A model generated the notes under the pieces. It was not told the origin of the DNA, made no database searches, and worked only from the letters and a program-made list of their open reading frames with translations. Source: a virus. From it: a stretch of 46,755 bases of DNA. The stretch spans positions 1 through 46,755 of the IMG/VR virus record IMGVR_UViG_3300005337_000025; one strand, given 5' to 3'. The position numbers and the translations under genes are program-made. Shown one piece after another: positions 37,964 through 45,417 of the stretch; the stretch's first letter is position 1; every line of letters starts with the position of its first letter.

Positions 37964-38533
37964 ATGCTGGACTTGGCCGAGTTTTCGAGGAAGAACATGG
38001 AACGTTGCCTGACCGCTTTCGCCCCGGGACACAGCACGAGCGGGTTCATGCTCTGCGTCCAGGAGGAGGTTGGCGAACTGTCGGGTGCCATTCTCGGCGT
38101 GACCGGCGAGAAACGGCGGAAGGCTCACAAGACGGTCGAGGACATCGCGGACGCGGTTGCCGACGCGTTCACGTACCTGGATCTCCTGGCGACCCACCTC
38201 GGCGTCCCGCTCGCGGCACTGCCGGCCGTCAGAAGGAGGACGCCGGCGGAGATGCACTCCTACACCGCTGATCACCAGTTCGCAGATCTCAAAATGTTCT
38301 GCCTCGGCGTTCAGATGGCTACGGGGCGCCTGGCCGACTGGGTCAATTCCTACGGACGGCGGCCCGAGACGGTTGGACGGCTGTTCGCCGAGCGCATCGC
38401 GTCCCTGGCCCATTGCCTTGGGCTCGTCGCATATGCGATCGACGCCGACCTCAACGATTTACTTCCCCGCGTCTTCAACATGGTCTCCGATCGCTGCGGA
38501 AGCGATATCAAGATCGCGCAGCAGTCCGCGTAA
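37964..38533 (+). CDS. MazG-like NTP pyrophosphohydrolase, 189 aa
   Basis: A 189-residue protein of the all-alpha NTP pyrophosphatase (MazG-like) superfamily. Metal-binding acidic residues are in VQEEVGELSGAI (Glu34, Glu35, Glu38) and VEDIADAVADAFTYLD (Glu59, Asp60, Asp63, Asp67). The C-terminal 90 residues are a second helical region that may complete the four-helix bundle. Phage MazG proteins can alter ppGpp or clear non-canonical nucleotides. GGGAGA precedes the ATG. It is the first gene of the early operon, under a leader with a start-stop element and hairpin. Confidence 0.75.
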   Translation: MLDLAEFSRKNMERCLTAFAPGHSTSGFMLCVQEEVGELSGAILGVTGEKRRKAHKTVEDIADAVADAFTYLDLLATHLGVPLAALPAVRRRTPAEMHSYTADHQFADLKMFCLGVQMATGRLADWVNSYGRRPETVGRLFAERIASLAHCLGLVAYAIDADLNDLLPRVFNMVSDRCGSDIKIAQQSA

Positions 38534-38554
38534 ATTCTCCACCCTTGTGCCCCG

Positions 38555-38890
38555 GTGCCGCGTGCTGTGGTCCAAAGAACAGCGACGTCAGGTGCCCGTG
38601 GTGCCGGTAAGGCTAGGACCCTCGTTCTTTCTGTCGCTTCGAATGAAGGTGAGCCGACAACACAAGTGGAGATTCCTGAGTACGAACAGTTTCGTACTAA
38701 CCTGACGTATGGTCAGGTGTATCAAATGCTTTGGTCCAATTCGGATGATCCGAAGGACTGGAAGTACAAACGCCGCGGGACTGTCCTCGGCTTTTGGCAT
38801 CAACTGAAACAGCAGCTGTACCAGCAAATGTTAGAAAGGATCGAACATGGCGACACGATCGAGCACGACGACGACGAATGGAACGACTGA
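38555..38890 (+). CDS. Hypothetical protein, up to 111 aa (start uncertain)
   Basis: The C-terminal 74 residues look real: IPEYEQFRTNLTYGQVYQML, then YKRRGTVLGFWHQLKQQLYQQML and an acidic end. The frame opens at a GTG at 38555; a GTG at 38666 after GAAGGTGAG gives the 74-residue core and is equally likely. No family recognised. It overlaps the next gene by 44 bases. Confidence 0.55.
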   Translation: MPRAVVQRTATSGARGAGKARTLVLSVASNEGEPTTQVEIPEYEQFRTNLTYGQVYQMLWSNSDDPKDWKYKRRGTVLGFWHQLKQQLYQQMLERIEHGDTIEHDDDEWND

Positions 38891-39068
38891 GGGCGGCAAG
38901 AAGACGCGGACCGCGACGGTCTGGGATCGATTCAGCGCCTCTCGCAAGATCGCGAGCATCCTGGACAGTCTCCCCGGTCAGGAACGTGACGCCGTCCTGG
39001 CGTTCGTGAGCGTTCCCCGTCAGACCACCATCCCGGCCGTCGGTCAGCCGGATCAGGACAAGGCGTAG
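38847..39068 (+). CDS. Small protein, 73 aa
   Basis: A 73-residue protein with a Thr/Ser/Gly-rich N-terminus (residues 2-20) and a helical core (VWDRFSASRKIASILDSLPGQERDAVLAFV). AAAGGA lies before the ATG. The core resembles a short dimerisation or DNA-binding helix pair, but no family is assigned. It directly precedes the ParB-like gene. Confidence 0.6.
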   Translation: MATRSSTTTTNGTTEGGKKTRTATVWDRFSASRKIASILDSLPGQERDAVLAFVSVPRQTTIPAVGQPDQDKA

Positions 39069-39073
39069 GCCCC

Positions 39074-40117
39074 ATGTCGTCGAGGGAGACGCGACGGCAT
39101 CAGGCGGTTGATGGGAAGCGAGCGGAGGACTATTTCGTAGACCCCGACTGTCTGTACATGGAGACAGACAAGCGGGCTCCGCTTTACGACCCCCGCATCG
39201 AACTGGAAGTTCTGGACTCCCAGGTCGATGTGTTCGCGCAACTTCAGCAGACCAAGGACGTCGTCGTCCGCAACAACGGCGGGCGACTGGAAGTGATCAG
39301 CGGCCTTCAGACCCTGAAAACCATCCTGAAGTACAACAAGCTCAGGAAGAAGGAAGGGCTCCCGCTTGCGCAGGTGAGAATCACCGTTCGCAAGGCGCCG
39401 ACTGACGCTGACGTCCTCTTGTTCCGCGAGGCCGCGAACCTCCGCCGTCCGTCGCTCCCCTCGATGCTTGCGACCGCTGTCTTTCAGCATCAGCAGCAAG
39501 GCATCGCCATCGAGACCAGCGTCACTTACCTGGCGCTGGACTCGGTGTCTCATGCCCAGCAGCTGCTGAAGCTGTACGAACTGCACCGTTCGGTAAAGGA
39601 CGCCGTTGACGAGGGTCGGTTGTCCCTGTCTCGCGCGGTCAAGCGGTTCAAGGGCATGGCGCTCACCGAGCAGAAGGAGAAGCTGGAAGAAGTGATTTCG
39701 GGGCGCGACCCCACCCAGCACGCGCCAAAGAAACTGAAGACTGGACGGCCGTCAATCGCCGTCGTTCGCAAGCTGTACGAGTACCCACATATCCAGGAGA
39801 AGCTGACCAAGCGAGAGGTGGAGTTGCTTCACTGGGTCCTTGAGGGCGGCGACCTGGACAACATCGTGAAGGGGCTCTCTGCCGCCGTCTCCGACGCTGA
39901 TCCGGAGCACGTGTCCCCGGGGTACGACCACGTACACGCGGACTTCATGGTTGCCGGGAAGAATTCTAACTATTGCTCCCGTTGCTGGCCGCTTGGTGAT
40001 CCGCCAAAGAACAAGGTGGTTCATGACTGCGACTTCAAGGAAGAGAAGGTCGGAGACGAAGTTGTCCCGCTGTGCTCGACTTGCCGGCAACGTGCGCCGA
40101 TGGGTGTGATTCCGTGA
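39074..40117 (+). CDS. ParB-like protein with C-terminal zinc ribbon, 347 aa
   Basis: A 347-residue ParB/Srx-fold-type protein. The N-terminal part has RLEVISGLQTLKTILKYNK, reminiscent of the ParB box region (R-x-E-V-x-x-G-x-x-R), then REAANLRRPSLPSMLATAVFQHQQQG, then a helical block with SVKDAVDEGRLSLSRAVKRFKGM like ParB HTH/spreader regions. The C-terminus has CSRCW and CSTCRQR, a zinc ribbon. Phage ParB-like proteins may act in DNA replication, as nucleases or in partitioning; no partner ParA is present here. Confidence 0.65.
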   Translation: MSSRETRRHQAVDGKRAEDYFVDPDCLYMETDKRAPLYDPRIELEVLDSQVDVFAQLQQTKDVVVRNNGGRLEVISGLQTLKTILKYNKLRKKEGLPLAQVRITVRKAPTDADVLLFREAANLRRPSLPSMLATAVFQHQQQGIAIETSVTYLALDSVSHAQQLLKLYELHRSVKDAVDEGRLSLSRAVKRFKGMALTEQKEKLEEVISGRDPTQHAPKKLKTGRPSIAVVRKLYEYPHIQEKLTKREVELLHWVLEGGDLDNIVKGLSAAVSDADPEHVSPGYDHVHADFMVAGKNSNYCSRCWPLGDPPKNKVVHDCDFKEEKVGDEVVPLCSTCRQRAPMGVIP

Positions 40118-41217
40118 GTGGCAAGGACGCTGCGTCACGGTCAGTGACCGAGGATACGTCCGACGGCTACCACACTTTTCGCGAACTGTACGACCACCGG
40201 ATCACGCTGTACCTGGCGCTATGCCGACTCGCCGCTGCGGCTGGTCGCACGATCTGGAAAAGCAAGGTCCACAGCGACGGCTCCAGTTTTGAAGGCTGGT
40301 TCGTTCTCGGCGTCGGCGAAGCGCCCGGTGAGCAAATCACCTACCACTTGCCGCTGTCGCGCTGGGACGAGGCGGACTTCCCCGAGTGTGTCCCGCCGCC
40401 CTTCGACGGTCATTCGAGCGCCGACGTGCTAGAGCGGCTGAAGCGCATCGAAGCCCTGGCAGCGCTCCCCGCCGTGACGGGGGATGCGACGAGGGACGCC
40501 CTGTCAATGGCCGACAAGTCGAGGCTGTGGGACGCGTTGCACACGCTCGTCATGGCGAGCGGAGGCAACCCGGGGAACACGTCGGTGGCACGGCAGCTTG
40601 CGGTCATCGAGACAGAGAACGCCGTGGCCGCCATTATCACCGCCCACCGAGAGCGAGCGGCACGGTCCAAATTCCCCGAAGGCATGACCATGGGCGACCG
40701 GGAACACCTCGTCGTATTTGGCGGCTCGATGTGCTGGCACGGACGCTGCCCGAACTGTGGCAATTCCGTGGAAGGCGAGTGGTTCGACGGCAGCGAGATT
40801 CGGTGCTTCGGCTGCGAAAAGGTCCTCGTAGCAGCGTGCTCCACGGATGCCGCTGGTGTTCATCACTGGTCGTTCGACGTCGTCGAGTGCGTGGTTGACG
40901 ATGACGATGACGCCGCCCCGGAGCCACCGCCCGCCGCGCGTCCGCCCGTAAGCCACGATGGCGTCGCGCCTCATCAGTTCCAAGAGGACGAAGAAGACGA
41001 CCTGTGCCACCGATGCAGGGGCGCGTCCGACGACCCCATCCATCGGCCACCGCCCGCCGCGCGTCCGGTGTGCAGAGCGTGGTGCGGAGGAACAGGAGAG
41101 AAGACGCCGATCGTCGCCGACGTGTGGTGGTCCGGTCGTCATAACTTTTGTTCGAGAGAATGCCGCAAAGCCGGCCGCCCGTTGAACCCACCGCCCGCCG
41201 TACCGGAGGGTAAGTAG
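40114..41217 (+). CDS. Phage protein with WDGH-like N-terminus and several zinc knuckles, 367 aa
   Basis: A 367-residue protein starting at a GTG overlapping the previous stop (GTGA). Residues 17-100 (DGYHTFRELYDHRITLYLALC, KVHSDGSSFEGWFVLGVG, ITYHLPLSRWDEADF) match a domain common in phages and labelled WDGH-like, with unknown activity. The second half has three zinc-type clusters (CPNCGN...CFGC, CHRCRG, CGGTG...CSREC) separated by PPPAARP-type linkers, which come from a duplicated DNA segment. This looks like a modular protein that gained zinc knuckles by repeat expansion. Confidence 0.6.
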   Translation: MSGKDAASRSVTEDTSDGYHTFRELYDHRITLYLALCRLAAAAGRTIWKSKVHSDGSSFEGWFVLGVGEAPGEQITYHLPLSRWDEADFPECVPPPFDGHSSADVLERLKRIEALAALPAVTGDATRDALSMADKSRLWDALHTLVMASGGNPGNTSVARQLAVIETENAVAAIITAHRERAARSKFPEGMTMGDREHLVVFGGSMCWHGRCPNCGNSVEGEWFDGSEIRCFGCEKVLVAACSTDAAGVHHWSFDVVECVVDDDDDAAPEPPPAARPPVSHDGVAPHQFQEDEEDDLCHRCRGASDDPIHRPPPAARPVCRAWCGGTGEKTPIVADVWWSGRHNFCSRECRKAGRPLNPPPAVPEGK

Positions 41218-41219
41218 CC

Positions 41220-41489
41220 ATGGCACGCGAGAACAAGGGACCGTGCAAGCGGCGGCGTGGTGGCGTCCTGGTTCTTTGCAATCCCCTGGCGATGTCGATC
41301 TCGTCCGGACTCGTCGGCATCGACGTTCATCAGTCGATCAACTTCAAGACGGGGAAGCTGACCAGCTACGTCGGTTGCCGCGCGGATCGCAAGGCGCCCG
41401 TGATGCTGTTCAACGCCTGCCCGTTCTGCCGGTTCGAGTACGTCATCAAGAAGCCTGAGCCGAAGCCCTCTATGCCGGTGAAGCCGTGA
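41220..41489 (+). CDS. Small CxxC protein, 89 aa
   Basis: An 89-residue protein with a CPFCRFEY knuckle near the C-terminus and an N-terminal basic segment (CKRRRGG). The middle is beta-like (SSGLVGIDVHQSINFKTGKLTSYVGC). GGAGGGTAAG precedes the ATG. A zinc-binding role is plausible; family not identified. Coupled by GTGA to the next gene. Confidence 0.55.
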   Translation: MARENKGPCKRRRGGVLVLCNPLAMSISSGLVGIDVHQSINFKTGKLTSYVGCRADRKAPVMLFNACPFCRFEYVIKKPEPKPSMPVKP

Positions 41490-41866
41490 TCACCGCGGAC
41501 CAGCTTCTCTGCCACGCCATCGGCGATTACCTCATCCAGTCCGACTGGATGGCGATGAACAAAACGAAACGGTCGTTGCCTTGTTTCGTCCATGCCCTGT
41601 CGTACGCGGGTGTGTTCGCGTTCTTCCTCACCCCGTCCGTAGCCGCCGTCGTCGTCATCGCCGCTACTCACTTCATCATCGACAGGTGGCGTCTGGCGCG
41701 CTTCGTGGTCTACGCGAAGAACTTCCCATGGGAGAAATGGGAGGACTGCATCGATACGGGTTACTACAAGAGCCGTCCGGCCTGGATGGCGGTCTGGCTC
41801 CTCATTATCGCCGACAACATCTTGCACGTCGCCATCAACGGCTTGGCGATTCGGCATCTCCGGTGA
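41486..41866 (+). CDS. DUF3307 family membrane protein, 126 aa
   Basis: A 126-residue protein of the DUF3307 type: MITADQLLCHAIGDYLIQSDWMAMNK, then FVHALSYAGVFAFFL, then VVIAATHFIIDRWRLARFVVY, then AWMAVWLLIIADNILHVAIN. The family has an HxxGDYxxQ...W start, followed by two or three membrane spans and conserved His/Asp residues. Function is unknown; phage copies exist. The GTG at 41486 overlaps the preceding TGA. Confidence 0.7.
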   Translation: MITADQLLCHAIGDYLIQSDWMAMNKTKRSLPCFVHALSYAGVFAFFLTPSVAAVVVIAATHFIIDRWRLARFVVYAKNFPWEKWEDCIDTGYYKSRPAWMAVWLLIIADNILHVAINGLAIRHLR

Positions 41867-42114
41867 GCGATTCGTCTTCCGACCTGAAACCGGAAGAACC
41901 GAATCGCTGCATCGCCGTGGACTGCGCCAAGCCTATCAAGAAGCCCATGTTGATGTGCCGGCGCCATTGGGGCATGGCCACCTATTCGCTTCGCGCCCGC
42001 GTGTCAGCGCTGTTCAAGGCCAATGACTTCGGCGCCGAGTGGGAACAGGCAACGGGAGATCTCGTCAGGCGTGTGAACGCCTTCGAAAACAACCTCAAGT
42101 CCAGGAGGAAGTGA
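41863..42114 (+). CDS. Small CxxxxC...CxxH protein, 83 aa
   Basis: An 83-residue protein with CIAVDC...CRRHWGM (residues about 14-37), a small zinc-type motif like that of the protein at 3923-4234. The rest is helical (YSLRARVSALFKANDFGAEWEQ, RRVNAFENNLKS). GTG start with GTGA junction to the DUF3307 gene, TGATG to the next gene. Confidence 0.6.
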   Translation: MSDSSSDLKPEEPNRCIAVDCAKPIKKPMLMCRRHWGMATYSLRARVSALFKANDFGAEWEQATGDLVRRVNAFENNLKSRRK

Positions 42115-42524
42115 TGTGCTTCGACGGCGACATGGCTGACGTCTGGAAGACTCGCGCGGTTCGGGCTCGCAAGCCTCATCGGTGTAATGAGTGCCGTTTG
42201 CCGATACCAGTCGGGGACGTTTACATTCACATCGACAGCCTGTTTGAAGGCGAATGGGACCACTACCGCGTCCACAATGGTTGCTATGAGCTTTCCAAGT
42301 TCATCGACAAAACTCTGTGCGGCAGTTCTGGTTTTCCAATCGGGTACTTGAGCGAGGAAATCTCCAGCCAGGACAGCGAAGACGCGCATCCGCACTTGCG
42401 CGATAACGACGACTTCGACATTTGCCCACCCGATTGCATGGGCATGTCCACCAGGGGAACGCTGGAGTGGCTGTGGGACATGATTCGCCTGCCGTATCTA
42501 GAGATTCAGCAACCAACTAATTGA
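42114..42524 (+). CDS. Cys-rich protein with zinc knuckle, 136 aa
   Basis: A 136-residue protein with a CNECRLPIPVGDVYIHI segment (a treble-clef-like knuckle) and further Cys (NGCYEL, CGSSG, CPPDCMGM). The first 40 residues include KTRAVRARKPHRC. This domain is widely found in phage early regions as a hypothetical protein. AGGAGG precedes the ATG, which shares a TGATG junction with the previous gene. Its stop lies at the promoter and dyad in front of the initiator gene. Confidence 0.65.
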   Translation: MCFDGDMADVWKTRAVRARKPHRCNECRLPIPVGDVYIHIDSLFEGEWDHYRVHNGCYELSKFIDKTLCGSSGFPIGYLSEEISSQDSEDAHPHLRDNDDFDICPPDCMGMSTRGTLEWLWDMIRLPYLEIQQPTN

Positions 42525-42549
42525 CCGTTACGCGTATCTGACGTAACGT
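42521..42549 (+). promoter_or_regulatory. Promoter candidate overlapped by inverted repeat, before replication initiator gene
   Basis: TTGACC (42521-42526), a 17-bp spacer and TAACGT (42544-42549) form a partial sigma70 match. Overlapping it is CGTTACG (42526-42532), nine bases, and CGTAACG (42542-42548), an inverted repeat. RNA would begin near 42556, so the ATG at 42561 would have almost no leader, consistent with the lack of a ribosome site there. Initiator autoregulation is a natural reading. Confidence 0.5.
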
Positions 42550-42560
42550 AGAAAACACGG

Positions 42561-43517
42561 ATGGCTGGATTCGTCAAATTCCACACGAGTATTCTTGAAT
42601 CCACTCTCTGGGAGGACCCCGACCTATTCCGTCTGTTCGCTACTGCGCTGCTGATGGCGGCGCCAAGGGAAATCAAAGAGCCGACGCCAGCGATTTCAAT
42701 ACGCAACCTGGAATTAACAGGGTTCGTTGTTCAACCGGGTTGGTACGGGTTCGTGTCTTCAGCTGGAATTGGGATTGTTTCTCGCGCTCTCATGTCGCGC
42801 GAGGTTGGGATGACAAAACTTGAGGCGCTTGCGTCTCCTGACCCGGAAAGCAGAACTCCGGCTCACGAGGGACGGCGTATGGTTCGGATCTCCGGCGGGT
42901 TCGTTGTGTTGAATTACATGCTCTACCGGGAGCGTGACGATACGGCCGCAGACCGGATGCGCAGATACCGGATGACGAAGAAGTTGGAGGCGGATGCAGT
43001 CGCCCGCGAGCGAGCCGAGGGCGTTACGAGTGACGACCGTAACGATACGCGTAACGTTACAGAGGAAACGCGTCACGTTACGCATGCAGAAGCAGATGGA
43101 GAAGCAGATCAAGATCCGGATCCGTCGCGGGCGCGCGCGATTGCTGGGGTGTGGCCTGCTGCGACGTGGTACAGCCGGTACGCTGCTGCGTGGTGTCGCG
43201 AGTACCGCACTGTGTCGTACGGGATGGGCAAGCAGGACGCGATAGCTACGGGGGAATTATCCCAGCTACTGGGTACGCTCACCATCACGGACCTGCTGTC
43301 GGCTCAGAGTCGGGCGACCGCCATGATCGCGGATTTCTTGTCAGAACAGGGCAAGGCGTCAGAGGCTCGTCACCCGTGGCTCTGGTTCGTCAGGCGTTTC
43401 AACGGGGCTCGTGTCCCTCGTCGCGGAGGGTCCAGTCGAGGCGGCAAGGGAGGCCCAAATACCACCCGCGACGCGTTCGCGGAAGCACTGGGGGTAGACA
43501 AACATGGCCAGGACTGA
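42561..43517 (+). CDS. Replication initiator-like protein (O/DnaD-type), 318 aa
   Basis: A 318-residue protein. The N-terminus (FVKFHTSILESTLWEDPDLFRLFATALLMA) is winged-helix-like, as in phage initiators and DnaD/DnaB-type proteins; the middle (YRERDDTAADRMRRYRMTKKLEA) and a linker with the internal repeats follow; the C-terminal half has a helical domain (WYSRYAAAWCREYRTVSYGMGKQDA, RATAMIADFLSEQG, HPWLWFVRRFNG). The combination and its place before a helicase-loader-like gene fit an O-like origin-binding protein. CGTTACG-type sites lie in front of and inside the gene, as iterons lie inside lambda O. Confidence 0.6.
   Translation: MAGFVKFHTSILESTLWEDPDLFRLFATALLMAAPREIKEPTPAISIRNLELTGFVVQPGWYGFVSSAGIGIVSRALMSREVGMTKLEALASPDPESRTPAHEGRRMVRISGGFVVLNYMLYRERDDTAADRMRRYRMTKKLEADAVARERAEGVTSDDRNDTRNVTEETRHVTHAEADGEADQDPDPSRARAIAGVWPAATWYSRYAAAWCREYRTVSYGMGKQDAIATGELSQLLGTLTITDLLSAQSRATAMIADFLSEQGKASEARHPWLWFVRRFNGARVPRRGGSSRGGKGGPNTTRDAFAEALGVDKHGQD
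43022..43082. repeat. Four CGTTACG/CGTAACG sites inside initiator gene, candidate origin
   Basis: CGTTACG at 43022-43028, CGTAACG at 43038-43044, CGTAACG at 43050-43056 and CGTTACG at 43076-43082; the first two repeat the inverted spacing (nine-base gap) of the pair at 42526-42548. The clustering in 61 bases inside an initiator-like gene resembles iterons of a lambda-type origin. Function inferred. Confidence 0.55.
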
Positions 43518-44148
43518 ACTCGTGGAAACTCGTGACGTTGCAGAGCGCGTTCTTACGCCCGAGGAGAAGGCAATCGCAGCATCGGTGACCGCGCTGGCGG
43601 AGACGTTCGGCCGGAACCTGACGGCGGCTGGCGCCAGGATCTACCTGGCCGCCTTGTCCGACCTGTCGGTTGCCGAGGTGGAGCGGGCCTGCATCAGGGC
43701 AGCGCAAGAGGCGAAGTTCATGCCCGTACCGTCGGAGTTACGCGTCCACGCTGGCAAGACGTCACCGGCCGAGGAAGCAGCGCACGCGTGGGACGTCGTA
43801 CTGGAGTCCATGAACCGCTATGACTACCTGCGTAGCATTGACTTCGGGCCACTGGTGAACGCAGTAGTACGCAACCTCGGCGGCTGGCAGTGGTTGTGCT
43901 CGCAGAAGGACCCGCAACTGGAGTGGACCCGGAAGGAGTTCTACCGGGTGCATGGCCTGTACCGGAATACACCGCCGGATATGCTAGTCGGACCACCCGT
44001 GGTGGGCGCTCTTGGCGGTGCAGTGGTACGCGTACTCATCGGCCCCCATGGACGGTTGAGTGCCCAGGAGCAACGCAAGCTCCTGGCCAGTCGTCCAGCG
44101 TACAGCGCGACGGTTCGACGACTCGCCGAGTCAAAATCCGAAGGCTGA
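43504..44148 (+). CDS. Helicase-loader-like protein, 214 aa
   Basis: A 214-residue protein. The N-terminal half has EKAIAASVTALAETFGRNLTAAGARIYLAALSDLSVAEVERACIRAAQEAKFMPVPSELRVHAG, a pattern found in phage replisome proteins of the lambda P or DnaB-loader kind (helical block ending in P-S-x-x-E-L). The C-terminal half is helical with a Trp-rich patch (WQWLCSQKDPQLEWTRKEFY). It overlaps the initiator gene by 14 bases. A helicase-loading role is likely from context; the evidence for the family is moderate. Confidence 0.65.
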   Translation: MARTELVETRDVAERVLTPEEKAIAASVTALAETFGRNLTAAGARIYLAALSDLSVAEVERACIRAAQEAKFMPVPSELRVHAGKTSPAEEAAHAWDVVLESMNRYDYLRSIDFGPLVNAVVRNLGGWQWLCSQKDPQLEWTRKEFYRVHGLYRNTPPDMLVGPPVVGALGGAVVRVLIGPHGRLSAQEQRKLLASRPAYSATVRRLAESKSEG

Positions 44149-44205
44149 AACGCTCTGGTTTGCGATTAGAGCGACGTTTTCGACCCGACGAAAGGGCTGG
44201 GTACC

Positions 44206-44610
44206 ATGACCGGCAAGATCTCCCCAGGAATCGCAAGCGAGGGCCCTTCCGTGCAGATCGGTGAGCTAATCAGCGTGTCGGGAGCGAGCAAATCAGAAGC
44301 TTCCGTACTGCTACTACGACACAGGGAGTACGTGCTACGTACCATATGCAGCGAGTACGGAGTCACGTTCGAACAGGTACGTGGAGGCAAGCGGTACCAG
44401 GACATACACGTTGCAAGGATGCGGTGTGCCGTCACCCTGATACGTGCGATGGGGTACAGCCTGCCACGTGCAGGGCAGGTACTTGGAGGCAGGCACCACA
44501 CCACAGTGCTCCAGATGCGCAGGACCATGGACCAATCGGAGCCAGGGTCACGTCAACGGCTGCCGATAATTCTCTGGATCCATGGCCACGACATGTCGGT
44601 GACGCTGTGA
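44206..44610 (+). CDS. Stand-alone DnaA domain IV-like DNA-binding protein, 134 aa
   Basis: A 134-residue protein equivalent to the DNA-binding domain of DnaA. Residues 28-108 fit: YVLRTICSEYGVTFEQVRG, ARMRCAVTLIRAMGYSLPRAG, and QVLGGRHHTTVLQMRR, where the GGRxHTTVL signature (residues 94-102) contacts the DnaA box. The AAA+ part of DnaA is absent. AAAGGGC precedes the ATG. It could bind the phage origin, compete with host DnaA at its boxes or regulate early genes. It is followed by a TGATG junction. Confidence 0.75.
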   Translation: MTGKISPGIASEGPSVQIGELISVSGASKSEASVLLLRHREYVLRTICSEYGVTFEQVRGGKRYQDIHVARMRCAVTLIRAMGYSLPRAGQVLGGRHHTTVLQMRRTMDQSEPGSRQRLPIILWIHGHDMSVTL

Positions 44611-45023
44611 TGCCCACGCAGGCTCATGGGCATGAGCCCCGGTACGTGGCGGACCCGGGGCCTCCCACGTGGCAGGAAGTCATCGACGGGTTCATGGAGG
44701 CCCGCCGGCTAGCCGCTCGGCAAATCCAGGTCACGGCGGAGGCACTGGGGGACTTCCCGCGGCCATTGACCGAGGACGACGTCATTCCCGCGCGAGTGGC
44801 AACGTTCTCGCTGTACTCGGCGGCAATGGCCGTCTGGTCGCACTGGCAAAACAAGCTTCGATGGGCCGAGGCGTTCGTGGCAGTGCATCCTGACCACATG
44901 CATGTTCGGATTGACGTCGAGTGCATTCACAAGAACGCATGTCGCGTAAGCGACGACGCTGGGCATTACAGGGAACCGCCGAAACGACAACGCGCAGAAG
45001 TGGGAGACGACGATGATAGCTAG
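44610..45023 (+). CDS. Hypothetical protein, 137 aa
   Basis: A 137-residue protein. A helical N-terminal part (PTWQEVIDGFMEARRLAARQIQ), then a Trp/His-containing helical region (FSLYSAAMAVWSHWQNKLRWAEAFVAVHP), then one Cys-containing strand and an acidic end (VGDDDDS). It is between the DnaA-like and RuvA-like genes, so it is likely part of the replication or recombination block, but no family is recognised. Confidence 0.6.
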   Translation: MPTQAHGHEPRYVADPGPPTWQEVIDGFMEARRLAARQIQVTAEALGDFPRPLTEDDVIPARVATFSLYSAAMAVWSHWQNKLRWAEAFVAVHPDHMHVRIDVECIHKNACRVSDDAGHYREPPKRQRAEVGDDDDS

Positions 45024-45417
45024 ACTGAACGGGCAGATTGATTCGTACTCGGAAACTGGAGTCGTGGTGATGGTGGGTGGCGTGGGGTACGAAGTTTACG
45101 TTGGGAGGAGGTTCGTCAATCGACTGATTCACGACGGAATTCCAAAGGATCCGGTGTGGCTGATCGTGTATCAGCACTACATGCAGGATAGGAATCCGGT
45201 TCTGTACGGATTCCTGTCAGAAGCGGAACGGGATTGGTTCCAGCGAATGATCAAGGCAGACGGAGTCGGTCCTGTGTCGGCGATAAACATCATGGAGGCC
45301 ATGACGTACGACCAATTCATGGTCGCCGTGGAGCGCAACGATCAACCGGCGCTACAGGTGGCGAAGGGCGTTGGACCGAAAGTGGCCGCAAAGATCGTGG
45401 AGGCGTTCAGTGGGTAG
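45013..45417 (+). CDS. Short RuvA-like Holliday junction-binding protein, 134 aa
   Basis: A 134-residue protein resembling RuvA domains I and II. The OB-like start is [45 protein letters not shown] matches the RuvA LYGF...ER segment; the helix-hairpin-helix units are [15 protein letters not shown] (80-94) and [17 protein letters not shown] (113-129). RuvA of bacteria is about 200 residues; the C-terminal domain III that touches RuvB is absent here and no RuvB is encoded. The acid pin region reads MQDR rather than the usual RED. It probably binds branched DNA during phage replication or recombination. It overlaps both neighbours. Confidence 0.75.
   Translation: MIARLNGQIDSYSETGVVVMVGGVGYEVYVGRRFVNRLIHDGIPKDPVWLIVYQHYMQDRNPVLYGFLSEAERDWFQRMIKADGVGPVSAINIMEAMTYDQFMVAVERNDQPALQVAKGVGPKVAAKIVEAFSG

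Noticed and set aside
38545-38610. Short frame encoding a four-Cys zinc-knuckle-like peptide (CPGAACC...CPWC)
   Set aside because: Striking Cys pattern, but the only possible start is a TTG without ribosome site and the peptide would be about 21 residues. It overlaps another frame in use. Kept as a curiosity only.
42521-44205. Canonical DnaA boxes (TTATNCACA) near the replication genes
   Set aside because: None found by eye on either strand; the repeats present are CGTTACG-type, not DnaA boxes.
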